DNA of 64,000 nt from assembly GCF_004324755.1 (NCBI RefSeq), contig NZ_SDMQ01000009.1, positions 62,001 through 126,000 on the forward strand, in the 5' to 3' direction. The notes under the pieces were generated by a model. That model searched no databases and had not been told where the DNA came from. It saw only the letters and a list, made by a program, of their open reading frames with translations. Below are positions 36,046 to 45,094 of the stretch, piece after piece (the first letter of the stretch is position 1; each line of letters starts with the position of its first letter). Both the position numbers and the translations under genes were made by a program. The DNA comes from Propioniciclava sinopodophylli (lineage in GTDB: Bacteria > Actinomycetota > Actinomycetes > Propionibacteriales > Propionibacteriaceae).

Positions 36046-37956
36046 GTGATCCTTCTCGAAACCATCGCCGAACCGGTCGCCGCGACCGGGATGTTCACGT
36101 GGGCGTGGACGATGATCGCCGTCCCGGCGGTCGTGGCGGGCCTGCTCCTGGTGGCCGGCAAGCTGTCGGACGCCTGGGGCCACCTGCTGGCCACCGCCGC
36201 GGTCTTCTGGTCGTTCGCGATCGCCGTCTGCCTCTTCGCCGAGCAACTCCTGGCCCCGGCCACCGAGCGCGCCGTGTCGGCGAACCTCTACACCTGGTTC
36301 ACCGTGGGGCAGTGGGACTTCCAGGTCGGCCTGCTGGTTGACCAGCTGTCGATCCTCTTCGCGATGCTGATCACCGGCGTGGGTGGCCTCATCCACGTCT
36401 ACTCGATCGGCTACATGAGCCACGACCCGCGCCGCCGCCGCTTCTTCGCGTACCTGAACCTGTTCATCGCCGCGATGCTGCTGCTGGTGCTGGCCGACAA
36501 CTACCTCGTGCTGTTCGTCGGCTGGGAGGGCGTGGGCCTCGCCTCGTACCTGTTGATCTCCTTCTGGCAACACCGCCCCGCCGCGGCCGCCGCCGGCACC
36601 AAGGCGTTCGTCATGAACCGCGTCGGTGACCTCGGCATGCTGATGGCGATCTCGACCATGCTGGCCATGTTCGGCAGCTCCAAGTTCACCGAGGTGAACG
36701 CGGGCGCCGCCGGCACCGAGCCGATGTGGGCGACCCTGATCGGCCTGTTCCTCCTGCTCGGCGCGTGCGGCAAGTCCGCGCAGGTCCCGCTGCAGGCCTG
36801 GCTGCTGGACGCCATGGAGGGCCCGACCCCGGTGTCGGCGCTCATCCACGCCGCGACCATGGTCACCGCGGGCGTCTACCTGGTCGTGCGCAGCCACGCC
36901 CTGTTCGAGGCCGCCCCGATAGCCCAGCTCGCCGTGGTGATCGTCGCCACCGTGACGCTGCTCGCCGGCGCCTGGATCGGCACGAGCCAGGACGACATCA
37001 AGAAGGTCCTCGCGGGCTCGACGATGTCGCAGATCGGCTACATGATGCTCGCCGCGGGCATCGGCCCGGCCGGCTACGCGTTCGCGATCTTCCACCTCAT
37101 CACGCACGGCTTCTTCAAGGCCAACATGTTCCTCGGCGCCGGTTCGGTCATGCACGGCATGAACGACGACGTGAACATGCGCCACTACGGCGGCCTGAGC
37201 AAGGCCATGAAGGTGACGTTCCTGACGTTCGCAATGGGCTACCTCGCGATCATCGGCTTCCCGTTCTTCTCGGGCTACTTCTCCAAGGACCACATCATCG
37301 AGGCCGCCTTCGCCGACAACACGTTCATCGGCATCTGCGCGCTCATCGGTGCCGGCATCACCGCGTTCTACATGACGCGCCTGATGCTCATGACGTTCTT
37401 CGGCGAGGAGCGCTGGCTGCCGGGCGTCCACCCGCACGAGTCCCCGAAGGTGATGACGATCCCGCTCATCGTCCTCGCCGTGTTCTCGGTCGGCATCGGC
37501 GCCGTGATGAACTTCTGGATCCAGACGTGGCTCGAGCCGGCCCTGGGCATCCACGCGCACGAGCTCAGCCTGGTCCCGACCCCGGTCGGCTGGATGACGA
37601 TGGCCGTCGTGGCCCTCGGCGTCGTGGCCGCGTGGCTCGTGTTCGGTCGCTCGTCCATCCCGGTCGTGGCCCCGGCCACCAACAACCCGGTCACGCTGGC
37701 GGGCCGCAACGTCCTGTTCGGCGACCAGGTCAACGACTTCCTGTTCGTGACCCCGGCCGTTGCGCTGGCGAGCGCCGTCGACACCACCGACGCCAAGGGC
37801 ATCGACACGGCCGTCGACGGATTGGGCCGGGCCTTCCTGGGCCTGTCCACCCAGCTGCGCCGCCTGCAAACCGGGTACGCCCGCAGCTACGCCCTCACCA
37901 TGGTGGTCGGCGTGCTGCTCGTGGGTGCCGTTCTGATCCTCAACCTGGTGGGTTGA
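36046..37956 (+). CDS. nuoL: NADH-quinone oxidoreductase subunit L
   Basis: A 636-residue antiporter-like subunit of about sixteen helices and a long lateral helix at the C-terminus. It has FVGWEGVGLASYLLISFW with the essential glutamate, KSAQVPLQAWLLDAMEGPTPVSALIHAATMVTAGVYL (split), and the proton-path lysine/histidine residues typical of the family. GTG 36046 is preferred over GTG 36037 because GAGGTG ends 6 nt before it; the nuoK stop is at 36035. Confidence 0.96.
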   Translation: MILLETIAEPVAATGMFTWAWTMIAVPAVVAGLLLVAGKLSDAWGHLLATAAVFWSFAIAVCLFAEQLLAPATERAVSANLYTWFTVGQWDFQVGLLVDQLSILFAMLITGVGGLIHVYSIGYMSHDPRRRRFFAYLNLFIAAMLLLVLADNYLVLFVGWEGVGLASYLLISFWQHRPAAAAAGTKAFVMNRVGDLGMLMAISTMLAMFGSSKFTEVNAGAAGTEPMWATLIGLFLLLGACGKSAQVPLQAWLLDAMEGPTPVSALIHAATMVTAGVYLVVRSHALFEAAPIAQLAVVIVATVTLLAGAWIGTSQDDIKKVLAGSTMSQIGYMMLAAGIGPAGYAFAIFHLITHGFFKANMFLGAGSVMHGMNDDVNMRHYGGLSKAMKVTFLTFAMGYLAIIGFPFFSGYFSKDHIIEAAFADNTFIGICALIGAGITAFYMTRLMLMTFFGEERWLPGVHPHESPKVMTIPLIVLAVFSVGIGAVMNFWIQTWLEPALGIHAHELSLVPTPVGWMTMAVVALGVVAAWLVFGRSSIPVVAPATNNPVTLAGRNVLFGDQVNDFLFVTPAVALASAVDTTDAKGIDTAVDGLGRAFLGLSTQLRRLQTGYARSYALTMVVGVLLVGAVLILNLVG

Positions 37957-37969
37957 GGGAGGAGTTGAC

Positions 37970-39478
37970 ATGACATTCCCCTGGTTGACCTTCCTCGGCC
38001 TCCTGCCGTTGGTCGGCGGCTTGCTGCTCCTGTTGCCGATGGGCAAGGGTGCGGCGCGCACGCTCGGCCTCGTGTTCTCGATCGCGACGCTGGCCGTCGC
38101 CGCGGGCGTCACCGTCCTGCACGTCACCGGCGCGGACCTCGCCGTGCAAGTGCCGTGGATCCGGGCCTTCGGTGCCTGGTGGGCGCTCGACGTCGACGGC
38201 ATGGGCCTTGCCATGGTCCTCATGACCGCGATCCTGACCCCGCTCGTCCTGCTGGCCGAGTGGGAGCCCCCCGCCAACCGCTGGGGCGCGCAGGCGTTCT
38301 TCGCGCTCGTGCTGATCCTCGAGGGCCTGTCGCTGTTCGTCTTCATGGCGAACGACGTCCTGCTGTTCTACCTCTTCTTCGAGGCGACGCTGATCCCGAC
38401 GTACTTCCTGATCGTCGGCTTCGGCGGCGCGCGTCGCGGGTACGCAGCGGTCAAGTTCCTGCTGTTCAGCCTCGCGGGCGGCCTCATCATGCTGGCCTCG
38501 GTCGTCGGCGTGTACGTCGTCGGTGCCTCGCAGGGGGCGCCTTCCTACCTCCTGCAGGACCTCGCCTCGGTGCGCTTCGACGGCGACCTCGGCCGCTGGT
38601 TGATGCTCGGCTTCCTGATCGCCTTCATCGTGAAGGCGCCCATGGTGCCGTTGCACACCTGGCTGCCGGACGCCGCCGAGAACTCGACCCCCGGCACCGC
38701 GACCCTCCTCGTCGGCGTGCTGGACAAGATCGGCACCTTCGGCATGATCAAGTTCTGCCTCGGCCTGTTTCCCGAGGCGTCCCTGTGGATCACGCCGTTC
38801 ATGGTGTGGTTCGCCGTCGTCTCGATCATCTGGGGTGCGCTGGGTGCCATCGGCAGCCGCAACCTGATGCGCCTGGTCTCCTACACCTCGGTGAGCCACT
38901 TCGGCTTCATGGTGCTGGGCATCTACGCGTTCACCACCACATCGATGACCGGGTCGATCTTCTACATGCTGAACCACGGCTTCTCGACCGCCGCCATGTT
39001 CCTCGTCGTCGGCTACCTCGCCAAGCGCACCGGCAGCTACGACATCGAGGCCTACGGGGGCGTCCAGAAGGTGGCCCCGGTCGCCGCGGGCGTCCTGCTG
39101 GTCTCCGGCCTGGCGACCCTGTCGCTGCCGGGCCTGGCGCCGTTCGTCAGCGAGTTCATGGTCATCGCGGGCACGTGGAGCCGCTACCCGATCGTGACCG
39201 CGGTCTCGCTGCTCGGCGTGGTGCTGGCCGCCGTCTACATCCTGCGGATGTACCAGCGGACGATGACCGGCCCGGTCACCGACCACACCGCGGCCCACTT
39301 CACGGGTCGCGACCTCACCGGCCTGGAGAAGGCGATCATGGTGCCGATCATCGGGGTCCTGCTGTTCCTCGGTTTCGTCCCGCAGCCCGCAGTCCAGCTT
39401 GTTGAGCCCACCGCACAGGCGACCCTGGCCTACGTCGGCACCACCGACCCGGCCCCGGTCGTGAAGGGAGCCAAGTGA
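37970..39478 (+). CDS. nuoM: NADH-quinone oxidoreductase subunit M
   Basis: A 502-residue antiporter-like proton-pumping subunit with about fourteen helices. EWEPPANRWGAQAFFALVLILEG, LLFYLFFEATLIPTYFLI with the conserved glutamate, KAPMVPLHTWLPDAAENSTP and LVSYTSVSHFGFMVLG are diagnostic. The ATG lies behind GGGAGGAG, 13 bp after nuoL. Its stop overlaps nuoN by 4 bp. Confidence 0.97.
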   Translation: MTFPWLTFLGLLPLVGGLLLLLPMGKGAARTLGLVFSIATLAVAAGVTVLHVTGADLAVQVPWIRAFGAWWALDVDGMGLAMVLMTAILTPLVLLAEWEPPANRWGAQAFFALVLILEGLSLFVFMANDVLLFYLFFEATLIPTYFLIVGFGGARRGYAAVKFLLFSLAGGLIMLASVVGVYVVGASQGAPSYLLQDLASVRFDGDLGRWLMLGFLIAFIVKAPMVPLHTWLPDAAENSTPGTATLLVGVLDKIGTFGMIKFCLGLFPEASLWITPFMVWFAVVSIIWGALGAIGSRNLMRLVSYTSVSHFGFMVLGIYAFTTTSMTGSIFYMLNHGFSTAAMFLVVGYLAKRTGSYDIEAYGGVQKVAPVAAGVLLVSGLATLSLPGLAPFVSEFMVIAGTWSRYPIVTAVSLLGVVLAAVYILRMYQRTMTGPVTDHTAAHFTGRDLTGLEKAIMVPIIGVLLFLGFVPQPAVQLVEPTAQATLAYVGTTDPAPVVKGAK

Positions 39479-41064
39479 TGTCGTCCATCCTCCTGCCGGC
39501 CCTGGAGATGGCGGCGCCCACGCTCGAATGGCGCGCCCTGGCCCCGGTCCTGCTCGTGTTCGCGGCTGCCTGCCTGGGCATCCTGCTGGACGCGGTGTTG
39601 CCCCGGGCCTACCGCTTCCTTGCACAGATGACGCTGGTCTTCGCGAGCGTCGCGCTGTCCTTCGGCTTCCTGGTGATGAACTGGCGCGCCATGCGCCAGG
39701 GCCGCCTCGCCATGGGGTCGATCATGCTGGACGGGCCCACGTACTTCATGTGGGCCTCCCTGCTGGTGTTCGGCACGCTCGCCTTCATGATCTTCTCCGA
39801 GCGCCAGCTCAACGGGGGAGCGAGCGCCTTCGCCGCGTCCGCCGCCTCCGTGCCGGGCTCGCTCGAGGAGGCTGACGCGTCGGCCGCCCGACGCGAGCAC
39901 ACCGAGGTCTTCCCCCTCGGCCTGTTCGCCCTCGGCGGCATGATGGTCTTCCTGGCCAGCGCCGACCTGATCGTGATGTTCGTGGCCCTCGAGGTCTTCT
40001 CGCTGCCGCTGTACCTGCTCTCGGGCATGGCGCGCCGCCGCCGCCTGCTGAGCCAGGAGGCCGCGTTGAAGTACTTCCTGCTCGGCGCGTTCAGCTCCGG
40101 CTTCTTCCTCTTCGGCGTCGCCATGCTGTACGTGTTCAGCGGCTCGTTCGACCTGCATGCGATCCACGAGGCCGTCGCCGGCAACGCGTTCAGCAGCAGC
40201 AACGGCCTGCTCTACGTCGGCCTGGGCTTCCTCGCGATCGGCCTGCTGTTCAAGGTCGGCGTCGTGCCGTTCCACAGCTGGACGCCGGACGTCTACATGG
40301 GCGCCCCGACCCCGGTCACCGCGTTCATGGCCATCTGCACCAAGCTGGCAGCCGTCGGCGCCCTGCTGCGCGTGTTCTACGTCGCTCTCGACGGCGAGCG
40401 CTGGAACTGGCAGCCCCTGTTCGCGGTGCTGGCCGTCATCACGATGGTCGTCGGCATCATCGGAGCCCTCACCCAGACCGACGTCAAGCGCCTGCTGGCC
40501 TACTCGTCGATCGCCCACGCGGGCTTCCTGATGACCGCCGTCGTCGGCGCCACCCAGGTCGTCCCCGCCGGGCAGGGCACCTCGGCGTCCGCCATCATGT
40601 TCTACCTCGCCGCCTACGGCTTCGCGACCATCGGGGCCTTCGGCCTCGTCACGCTGGTGCGCAACGCTGCCGGTGAGGACAACACGATCGCGAGCTGGGC
40701 GGGCCTGGCGCGCAAGAGCCCGTGGGTGGCCGGCCTGATGTCGCTGTTCATGCTGAGCTTCGCCGGCATCCCGCTGACCGCCGGGTTCATCGGCAAGTGG
40801 GCCGTGTTCACCGCCGCGTGGCGAGGCGGCTACGGCTGGCTCGTCGTGGTGGCCGTGCTGGCCAGCCTCGTGGCGGTCTACCTCTACCTGCGCCTCATCG
40901 TGGTCATGTTCGCCGGGGAGCCCGCCAAGGGCACCTACGTCGGCAACGCCAGCGGATGGACGTGGATCCCGGTCGTCATCGGCGCCGTGGCCACCCTGTG
41001 GCTCGGCATCATCCCCGACCAGGTGATGCAGTTGGCGACGTTCGCGGGTGGCTTCCTTCGGTGA
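39475..41064 (+). CDS. nuoN: NADH-quinone oxidoreductase subunit N
   Basis: A 529-residue antiporter-like subunit. FVALEVFSLPLYLLSG, FKVGVVPFHSWTPDVYMGAPTPVTAFMA and LAYSSIAHAGFLMTAV match NuoN. A hydrophilic loop at about residues 112-145 (Ala/Ser-rich, then Glu-rich, EEADASAARREHTE) lies between early helices, longer than in enterobacterial NuoN and common in actinobacteria. It completes the 14-subunit operon in canonical A-N order. The stop overlaps the following prenyl synthase. Confidence 0.97.
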   Translation: MMSSILLPALEMAAPTLEWRALAPVLLVFAAACLGILLDAVLPRAYRFLAQMTLVFASVALSFGFLVMNWRAMRQGRLAMGSIMLDGPTYFMWASLLVFGTLAFMIFSERQLNGGASAFAASAASVPGSLEEADASAARREHTEVFPLGLFALGGMMVFLASADLIVMFVALEVFSLPLYLLSGMARRRRLLSQEAALKYFLLGAFSSGFFLFGVAMLYVFSGSFDLHAIHEAVAGNAFSSSNGLLYVGLGFLAIGLLFKVGVVPFHSWTPDVYMGAPTPVTAFMAICTKLAAVGALLRVFYVALDGERWNWQPLFAVLAVITMVVGIIGALTQTDVKRLLAYSSIAHAGFLMTAVVGATQVVPAGQGTSASAIMFYLAAYGFATIGAFGLVTLVRNAAGEDNTIASWAGLARKSPWVAGLMSLFMLSFAGIPLTAGFIGKWAVFTAAWRGGYGWLVVVAVLASLVAVYLYLRLIVVMFAGEPAKGTYVGNASGWTWIPVVIGAVATLWLGIIPDQVMQLATFAGGFLR

Positions 41065-42047
41065 CCTCCCTCGCTCAGCCCGCCGCTGACCCGGCTTTCG
41101 AGGCGCTCGTTCGCGAGCGTCTCGATGCCGTCGAGGCGCGACTCAAGACCACCGCGGCCGCCCAGACCGCCTTCACCACCGACGCCGCGCAGCACCTCCT
41201 GTCGGCCGGCGGCAAGCGGTTCCGGCCGCTGCTCGTCGTGCTGGCGTCCCAGCTCTACCCGGGGGCCGACCCGTCCCTGGTCGACCGTGCCGCCGTCGTC
41301 ATGGAGCTCACCCACGTGGCGAGCCTCTACCACGACGACGTCATGGACGAGGCCGAGGTGCGCCGCGGCGTCCCCTCGGCCAACAGCCGCTGGGACAACA
41401 CGGTCGCCATCATGGTCGGCGACTTCCTGTTCGCCCGGGCGTCCTCCACGGTGGCCACCATGGGCACCGACTACGTCCTCCTGCAGGCCGAGACGTTCGC
41501 GCGTCTCGTGCAGGGCCAGATCGCCGAGACCCGCGGCCCGGACGCCGAGGCTGACCCGCTCGACCACTACCTCGACGTGGTGGGCGACAAGACCGGGTCG
41601 CTGATCGCCGCCTCGACGGTGTTCGGCGGCATGGTCTGCGGGGCGCCCCAGGAGGTGCTCGACTCGCTCGCCCAGTACGGCGAGGAGATCGGGGTGGTGT
41701 TCCAGCTGTCCGACGACCTGATCGACATCGCCTCCGACACCTCGGGCAAGACCCCCGGCACGGACCTGCGCGAGGGCGTGGCGACGCTGCCCGTCCTCAT
41801 GCTGCGCGCCAGCGCCGGCCCCGAGGACACGCGCCTGCTCGACCTCACCTCCCGACCGCTGACGGACGAGGCCGAGGTCGCCGAGGCGCTGGCCAGGCTG
41901 CGCGCCCACCCGGTGCTGGAGCAGGCCCGCGCCGAGGTCGTCCGCCGGGCCGAGGTGGCCCGCAGCTACCTCTCCCGCCTGCCCGAGGGCCCGGCCCGCG
42001 ACGCGCTGTCGGCCCTCTGCGACCAGGTGGTCTCCCGCTCCAGCTAG
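41061..42047 (+). CDS. grcC: Polyprenyl diphosphate synthase (menaquinone side chain)
   Basis: A 328-residue trans-isoprenyl diphosphate synthase. The first aspartate-rich motif is YHDDVMDEAEVRRG, the second is FQLSDDLIDIASD, and GGKRFRPLLVVL near the N-terminus binds IPP. It resembles the heptaprenyl/octaprenyl synthases (HepT/GrcC/IspB) that make the menaquinone tail. It is translated from GTG 41061 by a 4-bp overlap with nuoN, so it belongs to the nuo transcript. Chain length cannot be read with certainty. Confidence 0.92.
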   Translation: MTSLAQPAADPAFEALVRERLDAVEARLKTTAAAQTAFTTDAAQHLLSAGGKRFRPLLVVLASQLYPGADPSLVDRAAVVMELTHVASLYHDDVMDEAEVRRGVPSANSRWDNTVAIMVGDFLFARASSTVATMGTDYVLLQAETFARLVQGQIAETRGPDAEADPLDHYLDVVGDKTGSLIAASTVFGGMVCGAPQEVLDSLAQYGEEIGVVFQLSDDLIDIASDTSGKTPGTDLREGVATLPVLMLRASAGPEDTRLLDLTSRPLTDEAEVAEALARLRAHPVLEQARAEVVRRAEVARSYLSRLPEGPARDALSALCDQVVSRSS

Positions 42048-42061
42048 GGGAGGGGTCGCGC

Positions 42062-42067
42062 TACCGT
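42062..42067 (+). promoter_or_regulatory. Putative -10 element for leaderless amidase gene
   Basis: TACCGT lies 6 nt before ATG 42074, in the 26-bp gap after the prenyl synthase; no Shine-Dalgarno close to the ATG. Confidence 0.4.
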
Positions 42068-42073
42068 GACCCC

Positions 42074-43480
42074 ATGAGCATCGACCCGCTGGCGTCCGCC
42101 CTCGAGATCGCGCGACGCGTGCGCGCGGGGGAGTGGTCCGCCGTCGAGGTGGCCCGCGCGTCCCTCGAAGCGGCCGCCCGGGTGGATCCCGTCCTCGGCG
42201 CCTTCGCAGCCCTCACTCCCGAGCGGGCGCTCGCGCAGGCGTCCGCCGTGGACGCCGCGGTGGCGCGCGGGGAGGACCCGGGCCCGCTCGCCGGCGTCCC
42301 CCTGCCGATCAAGGAGCTCACCGAGGTCGAAGGCCTGCCCTTCGAGGCCGGCAGCGCGGCGCTCGTCGGCAACGTCGGGGTCCGGACCGCGGCCGTCGCC
42401 CAGCGCCTGTTCGACGCCGGCAGCGTCACCATCGGCATGACGTCCGCGCCCGAGTTCGGCTTCCCCGCCTACACCGAGCCGGCGGGGCGCCTGCCCGCCG
42501 TCACCCCCTGGGACACCCGCCGCGGCGCGGGCGGCTCCTCGGGCGGCGCGGCCGCGGCCGTGGCGTCCGGGGTGGTGGCGATCGCCCACGCCTCCGACGG
42601 CGGCGGGTCGATCCGCATCCCCGCCTCGGCGTGCGGGGTGGTGGGGCACAAGGCCTCGCGCGGACTGGTGTCGGTGCTGCCCACGGGCGTCCCCGGGCCG
42701 GGCCTGGTCAGCGAGGGGGTCATTACCCGCACCGTCGCCGACACCGCGCTCGGGCTGGACGTGCTGGCGCCGGGGAACGGGTTCGGTGACGCGCTGGCGT
42801 CCGGGCCGGGACGCCTGCGCATCGGCGTGTCCACGACGCCGGTCATCTCCGACACCGCCGCGGTCCACCCTGCCTGCACGGACGCCGTGGCCACGGTCGC
42901 CGGCTGGCTCGCCGAGCTGGGGCACGAGATGGTCGAGGCGCCGCGCGCTTTCGCTGCCGAGCGATGGGCGGCGTTCGACGCCGTCTGGACGACCGGGGCG
43001 GCGTCCATCCCGCTGCCGCCCGAAGTGGAGGACGAGCTCACCCCCATGACGTCCTGGCTGCGCGTGCGGGGACGCCAGGTGAGCGGGGTGGCGTACGCGC
43101 GGGCGCTGGCGGCGATTCAGTTGCTGGAATGGGAGGTCGCCCAGGCGTGGGCCGGCCTCGACGCCGTGCTGACGCCGACACTGGCCTCACCACCGGCCTT
43201 CGTCGGGGCGATCCGCAACGACTCCGACCCGGCGGCCGACTTCGCCGCCCAGATCGACCACACGCCTTGGACGTCAGTGGCGAACCTCACCGGACGCCCG
43301 TCGATCAGCCTCCCGCTCGTGCGGGCCGGGCTCGAAGGTGTGGAACTGCCCATCGGCGTCATGCTGACCGGACGCCTCGGCCACGACGCGGTGCTGCTGC
43401 AGGTGGCCGGACAAGTCGAAGCCGCCCACCCGTGGCCGTTGGTGGCCCCGGGTGGACGGCTCGATGCTCAGGCGACGTAG
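42074..43480 (+). CDS. Amidase signature-family hydrolase
   Basis: A 468-residue amidase with the Ser-cisSer-Lys triad: Lys in PLPIKELTEVEG, cis-Ser and nucleophile context in GGSSGGAAAAVASG followed by DGGGSIRIPAS. The C-terminus has VLTPTLASPP and LTGRPSISLPL. Family members hydrolyse amides ranging from simple aliphatic amides to acyl-amino acid derivatives and 6-aminohexanoate oligomers; nothing here fixes the substrate. It ends in a 13-bp convergent overlap with aceB. Very rich in the GGCGTCC/GGACGCC heptamer. Confidence 0.88.
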   Translation: MSIDPLASALEIARRVRAGEWSAVEVARASLEAAARVDPVLGAFAALTPERALAQASAVDAAVARGEDPGPLAGVPLPIKELTEVEGLPFEAGSAALVGNVGVRTAAVAQRLFDAGSVTIGMTSAPEFGFPAYTEPAGRLPAVTPWDTRRGAGGSSGGAAAAVASGVVAIAHASDGGGSIRIPASACGVVGHKASRGLVSVLPTGVPGPGLVSEGVITRTVADTALGLDVLAPGNGFGDALASGPGRLRIGVSTTPVISDTAAVHPACTDAVATVAGWLAELGHEMVEAPRAFAAERWAAFDAVWTTGAASIPLPPEVEDELTPMTSWLRVRGRQVSGVAYARALAAIQLLEWEVAQAWAGLDAVLTPTLASPPAFVGAIRNDSDPAADFAAQIDHTPWTSVANLTGRPSISLPLVRAGLEGVELPIGVMLTGRLGHDAVLLQVAGQVEAAHPWPLVAPGGRLDAQAT

Positions 43481-45066
43481 CGCTCGTACGCCGGCAGGGT
43501 GAGGAAGTCCGGGTACTCGTCGGCGAGCGCGACCTGCTGGAACAGCTCGCGTGCGTCGTCGTACCGGTCGCCGTCGAAGCGCTCCAGGGAACCGAAGACC
43601 TCGTCGAACACTTCGCCCAGCCACTCCGTGGTGACCTCGTTGCCCTCGACCGTCGTGACGCAGGCGTTGCGCCACTGCCAGATCTGCGAGCGCGAGATCT
43701 CCGCCGTCGCGGCGTCCTCCATCAGGTCGTGGATGGCCACCGCGCCGTTGCCCCGCAACCAGGCCTCGATGTAGCGGATGCCCACGTCGATGTTGGTGCG
43801 GACGCCGGCATCCGTGACGGTCGAACCCGGGATCTCCAGCGAGATCAGGGCCTTGTCGTCGGGCACGACGTCCTCGCGGAGGCGGTCGATCTGGTTCGGC
43901 CGGTCGCCCAGCGCCGCGTCGAACACCTCACGGCAGAGCGGGACGAGGTCCGGGTGCGCCACCCAGGATCCGTCGAAGCCGTCGCCGGCCTCGCGCGTCT
44001 TGTCCTCGCGCACCTTGGCCAGCGCGTTCTCCGTGACCTCCGGCTTGCGCCGGTTCGGGATGAACGCCGCCATGCCGCCCATCGCGCTGACTCCACGGCG
44101 GTGGCAGGCGCGGACGAGCTGCAGGGCGTAGGACCGCATGAACGGCACCGCCATCGTGACCTGCGCCCGGTCGGGGAGGACGAACTCCGGCCCCCGGTCG
44201 CGGTAGTTCTTGATGATGCTGAACAGGTAGTCCCAGCGGCCGGCGTTGAGGCCGGAGCTGTGCGTGCGCAGCTCGTAGAGGATCTCCTCCATCTCGAACG
44301 CGGCCGTGATGGTCTCGATGAGCACCGTCGCGCGGATGGTGCCGCGCGGGATGCCCAGGAGGTCCTGGGCGCGGACGAAGATGTCGTTCCAGAGACGTGC
44401 CTCCAGGTGGCTCTCGGTCTTCGGCAGGTAGAAGTACGGCCCCACGCCGCGACGCAGCAGGGCGCGAGCGTTGTGGAAGAAGTACAACCCGAAGTCGACG
44501 ACGCCGGCCACCATCGGCTTGCCGTCCACGAAGAGGTGCTTCTCGTCGTAGTGCCAGCCGCGGGGGCGGACGATGATCGTCGGGGTCTTCTCCGCCGTGA
44601 CCTTGTACTCCTTGCCCTCGGGGGAGGTGAAGGAGATCGTGCCGCGGATCGCCTCGTACAGGTTGAGCTGGCCCCCGATCACGTTCTCCCAGGCCGGCTG
44701 GTTGGCGTCCTCGAGGTCGGCGAGCCAGGTCGCGGCGCCGGAGTTGAGCGCGTTGATGGTCATCTTGCGCTCGGTCGGGCCGGTGATCTCGACCCGACGG
44801 TCCTCCAGGCCCGGCGCGAGGGGTGCACCGCGCCAGGTGTCGTCGGCCCGGATGTGGGCCGTCTCCGGCAGGAAGGTCGGGTCCTCACCGCGGGAGATCG
44901 CTGCGCGGCGCTCCCGGCGGGCGGCCAGCAGCTCGTCGCGACGCTCGGTTGCGAGGTCGTTGAGCGTGACGATGAAGTCGATGGCCTTGGGGGTGAGGAT
45001 CAGGTCCTCGCCCGGGGCCGTGCTGGGCGCTTGCTGTGAGAAACGGGGGTTGGTGGTGTCCGTCAT
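43468..45066 (-). CDS. aceB: Malate synthase A
   Basis: A 532-residue malate synthase condensing glyoxylate with acetyl-CoA. The N-terminal LTPKAIDFIVTLNDLATERR, DLEDANQPAWENVIGGQLNLYEA, RPRGWHYDEKHL (arginine of the active site) and GTIRATVLIETITAAFEMEEIL (read in parts) are diagnostic of the AceB class rather than GlcB. RBS GGAGGA is 5 nt before the ATG at 45066. It lies 28 bp after aceA in the same direction, forming the glyoxylate-shunt operon. Confidence 0.97.
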   Translation of the reverse strand: MTDTTNPRFSQQAPSTAPGEDLILTPKAIDFIVTLNDLATERRDELLAARRERRAAISRGEDPTFLPETAHIRADDTWRGAPLAPGLEDRRVEITGPTERKMTINALNSGAATWLADLEDANQPAWENVIGGQLNLYEAIRGTISFTSPEGKEYKVTAEKTPTIIVRPRGWHYDEKHLFVDGKPMVAGVVDFGLYFFHNARALLRRGVGPYFYLPKTESHLEARLWNDIFVRAQDLLGIPRGTIRATVLIETITAAFEMEEILYELRTHSSGLNAGRWDYLFSIIKNYRDRGPEFVLPDRAQVTMAVPFMRSYALQLVRACHRRGVSAMGGMAAFIPNRRKPEVTENALAKVREDKTREAGDGFDGSWVAHPDLVPLCREVFDAALGDRPNQIDRLREDVVPDDKALISLEIPGSTVTDAGVRTNIDVGIRYIEAWLRGNGAVAIHDLMEDAATAEISRSQIWQWRNACVTTVEGNEVTTEWLGEVFDEVFGSLERFDGDRYDDARELFQQVALADEYPDFLTLPAYERYVA

Positions 45067-45094
45067 GGAATCCTCCAGTTGGTGGGAGCGTCTG

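Noticed and set aside
35968-38346. A 792-codon minus-strand frame opposite nuoL and nuoM
   Set aside because: His/Glu/Arg/Val-rich translation typical of the antisense of high-GC membrane genes; nuoL and nuoM have full family motifs.
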